Source of the DNA: Viridibacillus soli
GTDB taxonomy: Bacteria; Bacillota; Bacilli; Bacillales_A; Planococcaceae
Reading direction: 5' to 3'
NCBI RefSeq assembly: GCF_016612995.1
Contig: NZ_JAEOAH010000023.1
Span: forward strand, 1 to 64,000
Length of the DNA: 64,000 nt
This document shows positions 7,700-17,365 of the stretch, piece by piece (positions within the stretch are counted from its first letter, which is position 1; the number at the start of each line of letters is the position of its first letter). The position numbers and the translations under genes are program-made. A model generated the notes under the pieces. It saw only the letters and a program-made list of their open reading frames with translations, searched no databases and was not told the DNA's origin.

Positions 7700-7970
7700 T
7701 CTCATTTATTAATACAAATAATATACCATTAATTATCACAATATCCTATTTACACCTATGCGTTACTAGAATATTCGACAAACCTTTTCAAAACAGTTTA
7801 TTGTTTAAGAACAATCTGGTTTAACGCTTGCTGTATTTCTTCTCTGTAAACTTCCTGAAGATATTACAAAGAGGCTTTCGAAATAGAGGATTATACAATA
7901 TCAAAACTCTTCACCAGTAAAATGGGACAAGTTATATTCACCTTTTTATAATGAACAATATGAAGTCGTA
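7700..7970. other. Intergenic stretch with degenerate coding traces
   Basis: No intact gene. On the minus strand around 7797-7862 a closed 22-codon frame (EVYREEIQQALNQIVLK) reads like the tail of a lost protein but has no start and no recognised relative. The rest is AT-rich sequence before the recombinase remnant. Confidence 0.3.
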
Positions 7971-7972
7971 CA

Positions 7973-8236
7973 TTGAATCTGAAGCAAATCACCCCTCACA
8001 GACTGAGGCATACACATACGACCATTTTAATAAGCAAGAATGTTAATGTGAAGGTTATAGCTAAGAGGCTGGGAAATACCCCTGCTATGATACTTGATAT
8101 TTATGGTCATACATTTAAAATAGAGTCCGTTGAAAAGTTCAGTGAGAGCTTATCAGAAGTGGGGAAGGATTCTGAAAAGGACCTTCAGCCCCTTCAGATC
8201 AACCTTCTCCAGACATTTGAGTTCTACTCTTGTTAA
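7973..8236 (+). pseudogene. Tyrosine recombinase C-terminal remnant
   Basis: The frame encodes ITPHRLRHTHTTILI, the H-x-L-R-H box of tyrosine recombinases. RLGNTPAMILDIYGHT follows, where Tyr would be the nucleophile and Asn replaces the usual His of LGH. Only the last ~85 codons remain; the catalytic core upstream is missing and the apparent TTG start is incidental. The 3' tail overlaps a strong terminator. The remnant probably marks the right edge of a decayed integrative element whose other end is near base 1. Confidence 0.75.
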
Positions 8237-8257
8237 TCTTCTGTTCTTAACTGCTTT

Positions 8258-8306
8258 AAAACCTTTAGAAATGTTGAATTATCAACACTTTCTAAAGGTT
8301 TTTTTA
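8258..8306. terminator. Strong hairpin terminator
   Basis: AAACCTTTAGAAA...TTTCTAAAGGTTT with an inner GTTG/CAAC extension, followed by a T run on the + strand. It can also serve the minus-strand Yip1 gene that ends at 8374. Confidence 0.8.
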
Positions 8307-8373
8307 TTATCTAAAAGAAAAGCCCTTTCCAATTTACACTGGAAAGAGCTTAAACGTTAAATTATACTGAGCC

Positions 8374-9021
8374 TCATAACCCAAGAAATACTACTAGAAT
8401 AATCCCTACTATCATAATAAGAGTTATAACTAAAATAAGTCCAGGAATAAAAATCGTCAAGACGGCACGCCATGTTGAGAATCGATGTACTTCCGATACA
8501 ATCGCTACGTTAATGACGATCTGCCAAATACCAATAACAATTGACGCAATTGATGCTACAACAGCAATAATCGTAAATGAAACATCGCCAGGAACTATAT
8601 CGTTCTTAAAATAAGTCACTGGCGAGAAAGCCATCCATATAAACATAAATGGAAATAACCAAATTTCTGGAATTCCACCGATACTTAGCCCTTTGAACAT
8701 TTCTTTGTAAGTTGCCTGACCACCAAAAAGTTTACCAAACAGCCATATTACAAGACTAGAAACCGAAACTGACAGTAATCCAAAAATCGGACCTAATAGA
8801 GTACATAGTAAGACAATTCCCCAAATAGGTAACATTGGATATAACTCTGTGTCTAGTATTCCAATAAAACTACCCGCAATTCCGCTAAGTATAGCAAACA
8901 TAATGGCATAACCAATTGATTTTTCTTCTAATACAAATCTAACTGTCTTTTTCGGATTAAGCCAAATTGAAAAAAACGGTTGTATTTGATCTTTTTCTTT
9001 CATTTCTTCAAAAGAATTCAT
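8374..9021 (-). CDS. Yip1-domain membrane protein
   Basis: About 215 residues. A short cytosolic N-terminus (FFSIWLNPKKTVRFVL, the typical WxxPxxT entry of bacterial Yip1 proteins) is followed by five or so hydrophobic helices. GAGGAG lies 13 bases before the ATG at 9021. Upstream in-frame TTG codons overlap or crowd that site and were rejected. Bacterial Yip1 proteins are poorly characterised and are sometimes linked to envelope stress or membrane organisation. The gene is monocistronic with its terminator at 8258-8306, and nothing in the context assigns a process. Confidence 0.8.
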   Translation of the reverse strand: MNSFEEMKEKDQIQPFFSIWLNPKKTVRFVLEEKSIGYAIMFAILSGIAGSFIGILDTELYPMLPIWGIVLLCTLLGPIFGLLSVSVSSLVIWLFGKLFGGQATYKEMFKGLSIGGIPEIWLFPFMFIWMAFSPVTYFKNDIVPGDVSFTIIAVVASIASIVIGIWQIVINVAIVSEVHRFSTWRAVLTIFIPGLILVITLIMIVGIILVVFLGL

Positions 9022-9141
9022 TTTACACAAAACACTCCTCAAATTATAAAACTCTTCTTTAGCATAGCAGAAAAAACGTGAGAAATTGGCATTTCATGAA
9101 AATGTACTAAATTCATTCGAATTTAACTGAAATTTACATCA

Positions 9142-9168
9142 TAAAAAAAGATATGCAAATTGCATACC
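9142..9168 (-). terminator. Weak terminator after rhodanese gene
   Basis: A small GCATA/TATGC hairpin at 9152-9166, followed on the minus strand by a seven-T run. The stem is only about five pairs. Confidence 0.4.
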
Positions 9169-9195
9169 CTTTAAAACTGCTCTAATGATTAAATG

Positions 9196-9492
9196 TTATT
9201 CAACATCGCCAGCCCAAGCTATCATACCGCCATCCATGTTCATTACGATGAAGCCTTGATTATCTAAAAAGGTTGTCGCTTGTCCACTACGGCCGCCTGA
9301 ACGACAAACCATAATGTATTCTTTTGATTTATCTAGTTCATTCATACGAAATTCAATCAAGCCCAATGGCATATTGATTGCTGATGGAATTTTACCTACT
9401 GATACTTCATCTACTTCACGAACGTCGATCAAGTTTAACTCTTTACCCGCTGCTAATAATTGTTGTACTTCTTCTACTGAAATTGATTTCAT
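9196..9492 (-). CDS. Single-domain rhodanese (sulfurtransferase)
   Basis: A 98-residue cytosolic rhodanese domain with LIDVREVDE near the N-terminus and the active-site loop CRSGGRS, catalytic Cys63. It would carry sulfane sulfur as a cysteine persulfide. GGGG lies eight bases before the ATG. It follows the CstR-like regulator gene by about 60 bp on the same strand and so is probably repressed by it. A second rhodanese lies on the other side of the operators. The acceptor is unknown; low-molecular-weight thiols or another sulfurtransferase are usual. Confidence 0.9.
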   Translation of the reverse strand: MKSISVEEVQQLLAAGKELNLIDVREVDEVSVGKIPSAINMPLGLIEFRMNELDKSKEYIMVCRSGGRSGQATTFLDNQGFIVMNMDGGMIAWAGDVE

Positions 9493-9552
9493 TTCTATTA
9501 TCCCCTTTACCCCACTAGGTATATAATTTATTTAAAATAAAGAAGAGGCGAT

Positions 9553-9816
9553 TTATCGGCTCTTCACTAGTAGTTCGACAGCTTCTTTAATTAAAGTTTC
9601 TTTATCTTTCCCTTTAAGCTCGTTTTCGTCTTCCATGCAATGTACTAAGTTCGTACTTACAATAAGGCCAATTGCACGATCAATTGCTGAGCGAGAGGCA
9701 GATAGCTGTGTAATGACATCTTTACATTCTTTTTCTTCTTCAATCATACGAATAACACCTTTTAGCTGGCCTTCGATTCGTTTCAATCGATTCTTTATTT
9801 GATCGTTATACTCCAT
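9553..9816 (-). CDS. CsoR-family repressor, CstR-like persulfide sensor
   Basis: An 87-residue all-helical regulator (EYNDQIKNRLKRIEGQ start). The two conserved cysteines are C34 (ECKDV) and C63 (VHC), numbered from the upstream in-frame codon. The copper-ligand His of true CsoR, four residues before the second Cys, is Asn59 here. Loss of that His with both Cys retained is the mark of CstR-type sensors, which form di/trisulfide links on exposure to reactive sulfur. The ATG at 9816 is chosen because the earlier GTG lies inside the GGGGTG ribosome binding site. Three matching operator sequences lie upstream, and rhodaneses flank it on both sides, consistent with control of persulfide detoxification. 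Confidence 0.85.
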   Translation of the reverse strand: MEYNDQIKNRLKRIEGQLKGVIRMIEEEKECKDVITQLSASRSAIDRAIGLIVSTNLVHCMEDENELKGKDKETLIKEAVELLVKSR

Positions 9817-9862
9817 TATCTTCACCCCAATTCAAGCATATCGTGTAACAATTATAGATGAT

Positions 9863-9878
9863 ATACCCCTAAAGGTAT
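9863..9878. promoter_or_regulatory. CstR-type operator 1
   Basis: ATACCCCTAAAGGTAT, an imperfect palindrome of the ATACC-N6-GGTAT type seen at CsoR/CstR operators. It lies about 47 bp upstream of the repressor start and suits autoregulation. Confidence 0.65.
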
Positions 9879-9920
9879 TGTGTCAAGCAGATTAATCACA
9901 AACAAAGGAGTTGAAAAATA

Positions 9921-9936
9921 ATACCCCTAATAGTAT
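9921..9936. promoter_or_regulatory. CstR-type operator 2
   Basis: ATACCCCTAATAGTAT, a variant of the same 16-bp motif with a weaker right half, in the divergent intergenic region. Confidence 0.55.
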
Positions 9937-9943
9937 ATTAAGT

Positions 9944-9959
9944 ATACCGTATAGGGTAT
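9944..9959. promoter_or_regulatory. CstR-type operator 3
   Basis: ATACCGTATAGGGTAT, the most symmetrical of the three copies. It lies 21 bp before the ATG of the decayed metallo-hydrolase ORF, in the right place to block the rightward promoter. Confidence 0.65.
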
Positions 9960-9979
9960 ATAGGGAAGGAGTTTGTAAC

Positions 9980-10206
9980 ATGCTTTTTCAATCTTTCTTT
10001 GATGACAAACTTGTAAAGTTTTCAAATTTGATCGGCGGTTACTGTACAGAGGGGGAAATTATTGAATGACACAGGAATTAATGACTTCTATATGTCACCT
10101 AGGTTTACCACATCCGAATATTAACGGCAATTGGGTATGACCCAAATTCAGCTATAAACATTTTTAAGCAACTAACATTATTGAATGGAAACGGAGAGAC
10201 TCACTA
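9980..10206 (+). pseudogene. Decayed MBL-fold/persulfide dioxygenase-like gene
   Basis: GGAAGGAG precedes an ATG (9980) and 29 codons beginning MLFQSFFDDKLVKFSNLIG, which resembles the start of MBL-fold persulfide dioxygenases (MLF..FD.KLA..SYLIG). A TGA follows at 10067. A second short frame (TQELMTSICHLGLPHP) is also closed within 25 codons, and the metal-binding HxHxDH core is absent. Its position directly behind two operators suggests that the detoxification operon once had this enzyme and lost it. Confidence 0.4.
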
Positions 10207-10560
10207 ATGGAATGGATTATCCTACTACTCGGAATCGTTATTTTCATCTACTTCCGTACAAAAACGGTAAAAGGTGTGAAAAACATTTCAACAGCTGACT
10301 TAAAAGATATGCTAAATGACAAATCAAAACAGCTCGTTGATGTCCGTACACCTGGGGAATATAAAGCTCGTCATATCCCACAATTTCAAAATATCCCGCT
10401 AGATCAACTACCTAGCAAAGTAAGTAAACTCGACACCAACAAGGAAATAGTTGTCATCTGTCAAAGTGGTATGCGAAGTGCTCGTGCAGCCGGCATTCTT
10501 TCAAAAGCTGGCTTCACTTCTGTATACAATGTCAAAGGTGGCATGAGTCGTTGGTCATAA
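10207..10560 (+). CDS. Membrane-anchored rhodanese
   Basis: 117 residues. An N-terminal transmembrane helix (about 3-16, IILLLGIVIFIYF) is followed by a rhodanese domain with LVDVRTPGEYKARHIP and the active-site loop CQSGMRS, Cys85. GGAGAG lies eight bases before the ATG. It is the first intact gene right of the CstR-type operators and probably belongs to the same regulon. It would hold the sulfurtransferase on the inner face of the membrane. YqhL-type rhodaneses of Bacillus have a similar length and layout. Confidence 0.88.
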   Translation: MEWIILLLGIVIFIYFRTKTVKGVKNISTADLKDMLNDKSKQLVDVRTPGEYKARHIPQFQNIPLDQLPSKVSKLDTNKEIVVICQSGMRSARAAGILSKAGFTSVYNVKGGMSRWS

Positions 10561-10676
10561 AACTACTATAACAGTACGTCTACTCCCTTGATGTCTGACC
10601 AAAAGCAGCCATTCGTTATGTTATAATGACACATAAGGAATGGCTATTTTTTTATTTACAAGGAGGTCTTTTATAA

Positions 10677-11489
10677 ATGAAAATTATATCAATTTGCCCT
10701 AGTAATACTGAGCTACTCACCTATTTACAGCTTGAGAATCAGTTAATTGCTGTCGATGATTTTTCTGATTGGCCATCTTCTATTAGTCATTTACCACGTC
10801 TTGGCCCTGATCTTTCTATCAATATGGATTTGCTTGAAAGCATGGAGCCCGAGCTCGTCATCGCTTCACTAAGCGTTCCCGGTATGGAAAAAAATATTGA
10901 AGAACTCGAGCAACGTAAAATCCCTCATATTGTCCTTAATCCAAGTAGCCTGCAAGAAATTGCCAATGATTTACGCATACTAGGTGAAGCATGTGGCGTA
11001 TTAGAACGCGCTGAAAAAAGAGCAGCTGAATTTGAAAGCTTTGTTGCTATTATGAAAAATATCGGAGAAAACTGTAAAATAAAACCATCATTATATTGGG
11101 AATGGTGGCCGAATCCCATCTTTACCCCTGGAGGTGTCAACTGGTTAACGGAAGTGAGCGAAATCGCAGGTGCTGTGAATGTATTTGCTGACGTAGAATT
11201 AGCCAGTGTACAAACAGATTGGCATGATGTACTAAAACGGGATGCTGATTATGCATTTTTAGCATGGGTTGGTGTTCAGCATCACCGTATTAAACCTGGA
11301 CATCTATTAAAAAGACCTGGAGCTTTAGATATGACTGCCGTTAAATTAGACCACCTTCATGTAATGGAAGAATGGCTATATTGCCGTCCATCACCGAGAT
11401 TACTTGAAGGCGCGTTGAAATTATCCTTATTATTACATCCTAGGGAATATAAAGATTTAACTTTGCCCGAATGGGTTTATGAAAAATAA
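10677..11489 (+). CDS. BtuF-like periplasmic-binding-fold protein (cytosolic)
   Basis: A 270-residue protein with the helical-backbone class III binding fold of vitamin B12/siderophore receptors: ISICPSNTELLTYL at the start, then LGPDLSINMDLLESMEPELVIAS. There is no signal peptide or lipobox, so it is not a normal transporter receptor. The family is usually called cobalamin-binding protein, and such soluble versions are common in Bacillales. An AAGGAGG-type site precedes the ATG. No transporter genes lie beside it, and a terminator follows at 11511, so it is monocistronic. The ligand is not certain. Confidence 0.8.
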   Translation: MKIISICPSNTELLTYLQLENQLIAVDDFSDWPSSISHLPRLGPDLSINMDLLESMEPELVIASLSVPGMEKNIEELEQRKIPHIVLNPSSLQEIANDLRILGEACGVLERAEKRAAEFESFVAIMKNIGENCKIKPSLYWEWWPNPIFTPGGVNWLTEVSEIAGAVNVFADVELASVQTDWHDVLKRDADYAFLAWVGVQHHRIKPGHLLKRPGALDMTAVKLDHLHVMEEWLYCRPSPRLLEGALKLSLLLHPREYKDLTLPEWVYEK

Positions 11490-11510
11490 ATTTTGTTTAA
11501 TAGTAAATGA

Positions 11511-11543
11511 AGACTTCTCGCGCGGGACGAGAAGTCTTTTTTT
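11511..11543 (+). terminator. Terminator of BtuF-like gene
   Basis: GACTTCTCG / CGAGAAGTC with a seven-base loop, followed by TTTTTTT. Confidence 0.9.
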
Positions 11544-11570
11544 GTGTTTCTATTTTCTCATTTTCATATT

Positions 11571-11787
11571 TCACAATAAAAATGGTTATTTTTTCAAATA
11601 AAGGACCATTCTATATGTAGATTAGACTTTTAAGGTTGGGCATCGCTAACGTAGGTTGCTCTCTTTGAAGTGGAGCCTCCAGTATATATCGTAGCCAGGC
11701 AAGGGTTTCGACCTCTTAAAGGAAATAAACTCTAATTATAGTGAGTTGCTATGCTCGAAAATCGGTGATCTATATTTCCTTATTCCA
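11571..11787. other. Unexplained intergenic sequence, possibly structured
   Basis: About 215 bp, less AT-rich than typical spacers, with no ORF. It contains several possible short pairings (for example GCTC at 11661 with GAGC at 11684) and ends before a minus-strand terminator. I could not match it to a known RNA family by eye. Confidence 0.25.
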
Positions 11788-11820
11788 ATAAAAAAACCTA
11801 CTCTGGATTCAGAGTAGGTT
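11788..11820 (-). terminator. Strong minus-strand terminator
   Basis: AACCTACTCTG / CAGAGTAGGTT, 11 perfect pairs over a four-base loop. The minus strand continues with TTTTTTT. It is the first terminator downstream of tyrS and so may end that transcript after it passes through the repeat array. Confidence 0.85.
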
Positions 11821-11865
11821 GATTTATAGAAACATACGCTCGAGTCATAACAACTGGGCTTCTCT

Positions 11866-12570
11866 CCCAGTCATTATAGTGGGCTCTCAGTCATCTAAGC
11901 TGAGCTTCCAGTCATTATAGTTGGGCTCTCAGTCATCTAAGCTAAGCTTCCAGTCATTATAGTTGGCTCTCAGTCATCTAAGCTGGGCTTCCAGTCATTA
12001 CAGTTGGGCTCTCAGTCATCTAAGCTGGGCTTCCAGTCATTATAGTTGGGCTCTCAGTCATCTAAGCTAAGCTTCCAGTCATTACAGTTGGCTCTCAGTC
12101 ATCTAAGCTGCTCTCCCAGTCATTATAGTTGGGCTCTCAGTCATCTAAGCTGAGCTTCCAGTCATTATAGTTGGGCTCTCAGTCATCTAAGCTGAGCTTC
12201 CAGTCATTATAGTTGGGCTCTCAGTCATCTAAGCTAAGCTTCCAGTCATTATAGTTGGCTCTCAGTCATCTAAGCTGGGCTTCCAGTCATTACAGTTGGG
12301 CTCTCAGTCATCTAAGCTGGGCTTCCAGTCATTATAGTTGGGCTCTCAGTCATCTAAGCTAAGCTTCCAGTCATTACAGTTGGCTCTCAGTCATCTAAGC
12401 TGCTCTCCCAGTCATTATAGTTGGGCTCTCAGTCATCTAAGCTGAGCTTCCAGTCATTATAGTTGGGCTCTCAGTCATCTAAGCTGAGCTTCCAGTCATT
12501 ACAGTTGGGCTCTCAGTCATCTAAGCTGAGCTTCCAGTCATTACAGTTGGGCTCTCAGTCATCTAAGCTA
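11866..12570. repeat. 21/42-bp tandem repeat array
   Basis: About 17 copies of a 42-bp unit made of two diverged 21-bp halves, each beginning CAGTCAT: one continues TATAGTTGGG, the other CTAAGCTGAG or a close variant. Most units differ by one or two bases or a one-base deletion. A block of several units is itself repeated: the rare junction GCTGCTCTCCCAG recurs at 12107 and 12399, 292 bp apart. The array does not encode a supported protein. Confidence 0.95.
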
Positions 12571-14126
<1,556 letters not shown>

Positions 14127-14140
14127 CTAATATAAATAAA

Positions 14141-14390
14141 AAAAGTCCCTGCATATAAATATGCAGGGACGTTAATCACAATTTAACGCGGTACCACCCA
14201 GCTTGAAGAAAAAATGATTCTTCCGGCTCAGACGTCTTAACGCGACGCTTACGTTCTCGCTCCAAATGTGTAATTCGTGTCCATACTGTGACTAGCTTTC
14301 ACCAACCGCTAGCTCTCTATACAGGGAATATGTTCACTACTGCGCACTTTTCAACGCTCGAAAAACTATTAATGACTATTGTACTTCATT
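14141..14390 (-). promoter_or_regulatory. T-box leader of tyrS
   Basis: The minus strand shows the T-box core TGGGTGGTACCGCG (14187-14200). A terminator stem GTCCCTGCATAT / ATATGCAGGGAC (14145-14170) is followed by TTTTTTTATTT. The specifier codon TAC (14270-14272) lies in a GAATTACACA loop, and a GNTI-like GAGAGCTAGCGG stem I segment is present. TAC is a tyrosine codon, matching the downstream gene, so uncharged tRNA-Tyr would favour read-through. Confidence 0.95.
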
Positions 14391-14467
14391 TGGATTCATT
14401 GTCAATAAATATTATTAGTCATAAATCAATTATGGTATAATTAACGAGATTTTAGGAGGTCGATTTA

Positions 14468-17167
14468 GTGATAGAAAAATTTAAACAATGGGTTGAAAAA
14501 ATAGACAATCGCTTACAAGAAATGACTTCTATGAGATGGATGAAAACGGTTCGTATAACATCAAGCGTACTCTGGAATTTATGTTTATTATTCATCATAT
14601 TAGGAGTTGTTGGTCTTGTATTCGTTGGATCTATTGGCTCTGGTTATTTCGCTTCTCTCGTAAAAGAAGAGCCCCTTCGAGCTAAAGCCGAAATGCGCAG
14701 CGATATTTTAACCTACGATGAAACTAGTGATCTCTACTTTGCAGGTGGAAAATATTTAGGCAAAATGCGTTCCGATTTAGAACGTCGTGAAATAACTTTA
14801 GAAAACGTGTCACCCAATGTTATTAATGCCGTACTAGCTACAGAGGATGAATACTTTTACGAGCATAACGGAATTGTACCGAAAGCTGTTGTCCGTGGAT
14901 TATTACAAGATGTAACGAACTCTGCGACACAAACAGGTGGGTCAACGTTAACACAACAATTGATCAAAAACCAAATTTTAACGAATGAAGTTTCTTACGA
15001 ACGTAAAGCGAAAGAATTGTTACTCGCAATACGTCTAGAAAATTTCATGAACAAAGATGAAATATTAGAAGCTTATTTAAATATTATTCCTTATGGTAGA
15101 AATGCTTCCGGACGTAATATTGCTGGTATCGAAACGGCTGCTGAAGGTATTTTCAATAAAAAAGCAAATAAACTAAATCTTGCTCAAGCTGCTTATATTG
15201 CAGGGATTCCACAATCTCCATATGCATATACACCTTTCACACAGCAAGGGAAACTTAAGGATAAAGACTCTTTACAGCTCGGTATTAACCGTATGAAAAC
15301 TGTTTTATACCGTATGCATGAAACAGGCTATATAACGGATAAACAATATAACAAAGCATTGAAATATAATATTAAAAAGGATTTCCGTAAACCGGAACTT
15401 CGCCCTGAAGAAAAATATCCATATGTAACATATGAAATTGAAAGCCGTGCAAAAGATATAATGGCTACAATTTTAGCTAAAAAAGATGGCTTAGATCCAA
15501 AACGTTTAGAAAACGAAAAAAAATTAAAAGAGAAATATACAATATTAGCAGACCGTGAATTGCGATCAAAAGGATATAAGATTTACTCAACAATCGATAA
15601 GGCAATGTATGACAATATGCAAAAAGTAAAAGATAACTTTGCCTATTACGGTGCTACATTTAAAAAGACAGTTACAGATTCAGAGACTGGAAATAGTAAA
15701 CAAGTTGATGTACCTGTCCAAGTAGGTAGTATTGTTATGGAAAACAAAACAGGTAAAATTTTAAGCTTTATTGGTGGTCGTGACTTTAAATTAGAAGAAC
15801 TAAACCACGCTACACAAGCGAAGCGTTCGAATGGTTCCACAATGAAACCACTTCTAGTATACGCACCAGCAATTGAATACGGAGTAATTGGTGCGGGTAG
15901 CCCTGTAGTTGATGCGAAATTTAGCATCCCTGGATGGTCTCCGCAAAACTATACTACAAGTGATAACCGAGGTATTATTTCGGCACGTGAAGCTTTACAA
16001 GACTCACAGAACTTACCAGCAATCAGACTGTACAGCCAAATCATGAACCGTAGACCTGCTGATTTACTTGCCAAAAATGGCTTCTCAAATTTAGATGCGG
16101 ATGATTATACAAACTACGCAACTTCAATCGGTGCACTTAAATACGGTGTCACAGTTGAAGAAAATACGAATGCCTTTGCGACTTTCGCTAACGGCGGTAA
16201 ATTCGTAGATGGTTATATGATTTCTAAAATTGTCGACTCAGATGGCAAAACTGTGTATAAGCATAAATCAAAAGCTAAACAAGTATACAGTGCACAAACT
16301 TCATATATCATTACGGATATGATGCGTGATGTATTGAAAAAAGGTACAGGTATGCAAGCAAATGCTGGCTTGAAATTTAGTGCCGACTTCGCTGCTAAAA
16401 CAGGTACATCACAAGAATATAACGACGTATGGTTAGTCGGATACAACCCTGATATTTCATTAGGTGTATGGATGGGTTACGATACACCACAGACACTTTA
16501 CCAATACAATGAAACTTACTTGCAGCCAAGTACCCGAATTAATTTGTTATGGGCTAGACTGATGAACTCTGTTTATGATACAAACCCAAAATTAGCTACC
16601 GCTTCCGGCAAAAGCTTCACTGCCCCTTCAGGCGTAGTAAACCAAACCTTCTGTGGTTTTTCTGGAAGAGCATTATCATCAGCATGTTCAAAAGCTGGCT
16701 ATACACGAACTGACTTATTCAACTCTTTAGTAATGTTACCGAATAGCCCCGATGATAGCTTTAACTCAAGTGGTGGCTTAAATAGTGATTTTATCTCTCG
16801 TATGTTAGGCACTCTAGGTGGCGATCCTTCAAGCCTTCTATCCGCTAAAGCAAGAGAACAACTTGAATCTGCTAACAAAACAGCTGATGAAAAGGATAAG
16901 GAAAAAGATACAGATAAAGACAAAAATAATCAACCTAATAGTAATAGCAACACAGATACGAATAAAGATAACAACCAACAAGCCAATACAGATAACAAAA
17001 CACCTGCAACAGACAAAGACAAAGACAAAGATAAAGATAAAGATAAAGATAAAGTTAAGGATAAAGACGAGGATAAAGACAAAGATAAAGATAAAGTTAA
17101 AGACAAGGACAAAGATAAAAATACTAGTACAGGCTCTGAAAACACCGGTGCTAGTGGCAACAACTAA
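14468..17167 (+). CDS. Class A penicillin-binding protein with Lys/Asp-rich tail
   Basis: An 899-residue bifunctional peptidoglycan synthase. A cytosolic N-terminus is followed by one membrane helix (about 34-57). The GT51 glycosyltransferase domain has TEDEYFYEHNG with catalytic E126, and QTGGSTLTQQLIKN. The transpeptidase domain has STMK (S457, K460), SQN (513-515) and KTG (644-646). Residues from about 790 to the end are low complexity, with long alternating Lys-Asp runs encoded by GAYAAA hexamers, probably an extended wall-spanning segment. The GTG start has AGGAGG eight bases upstream. It lies divergent from tyrS and ahead of acuABC, where B. subtilis has acsA, and ends at a terminator. 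Confidence 0.95.
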   Translation: MIEKFKQWVEKIDNRLQEMTSMRWMKTVRITSSVLWNLCLLFIILGVVGLVFVGSIGSGYFASLVKEEPLRAKAEMRSDILTYDETSDLYFAGGKYLGKMRSDLERREITLENVSPNVINAVLATEDEYFYEHNGIVPKAVVRGLLQDVTNSATQTGGSTLTQQLIKNQILTNEVSYERKAKELLLAIRLENFMNKDEILEAYLNIIPYGRNASGRNIAGIETAAEGIFNKKANKLNLAQAAYIAGIPQSPYAYTPFTQQGKLKDKDSLQLGINRMKTVLYRMHETGYITDKQYNKALKYNIKKDFRKPELRPEEKYPYVTYEIESRAKDIMATILAKKDGLDPKRLENEKKLKEKYTILADRELRSKGYKIYSTIDKAMYDNMQKVKDNFAYYGATFKKTVTDSETGNSKQVDVPVQVGSIVMENKTGKILSFIGGRDFKLEELNHATQAKRSNGSTMKPLLVYAPAIEYGVIGAGSPVVDAKFSIPGWSPQNYTTSDNRGIISAREALQDSQNLPAIRLYSQIMNRRPADLLAKNGFSNLDADDYTNYATSIGALKYGVTVEENTNAFATFANGGKFVDGYMISKIVDSDGKTVYKHKSKAKQVYSAQTSYIITDMMRDVLKKGTGMQANAGLKFSADFAAKTGTSQEYNDVWLVGYNPDISLGVWMGYDTPQTLYQYNETYLQPSTRINLLWARLMNSVYDTNPKLATASGKSFTAPSGVVNQTFCGFSGRALSSACSKAGYTRTDLFNSLVMLPNSPDDSFNSSGGLNSDFISRMLGTLGGDPSSLLSAKAREQLESANKTADEKDKEKDTDKDKNNQPNSNSNTDTNKDNNQQANTDNKTPATDKDKDKDKDKDKDKVKDKDEDKDKDKDKVKDKDKDKNTSTGSENTGASGNN

Positions 17168-17176
17168 TCCTTTAAA

Positions 17177-17213
17177 AAAGAGCATTCCTTTATATCGGGA
17201 ATGCTCTTTTATT
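17177..17213 (+). terminator. Terminator of the PBP gene
   Basis: GAGCATTCC / GGAATGCTC hairpin followed by TTTTAT; the A-rich left flank could let it work in both directions. Confidence 0.88.
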
Positions 17214-17365
17214 ATGTCATTTATCTGCATTTCAATGATCTTATTTACAAAAAACTATACACTTAAAATTACGACACTAGACAAACTTTTTTCTCATTTA
17301 TGTGATTATTCGCTTTTTCATTCATGTATAATTGAAATACAATATCTTAGTAAGGCGGTGAAATA

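Noticed and set aside
8130-8360. 76-aa ORF after the recombinase remnant
   Set aside because: It runs through the strong terminator at 8258-8306 and overlaps the recombinase frame; no ribosome binding site.
11640-11790. tRNA or tmRNA gene
   Set aside because: The GGTTTCGACC-like segment recalled a T arm, but no acceptor/anticodon arrangement or tag ORF could be built.
11866-12570. CRISPR array
   Set aside because: Units are contiguous 21/42-bp repeats with no unique spacers of constant length, no leader and no cas genes nearby.
16838-17230. 130-aa hydrophobic antisense ORF in the PBP gene
   Set aside because: It is the complement of the GAYAAA tract (Phe/Ile/Val runs); no start signal.
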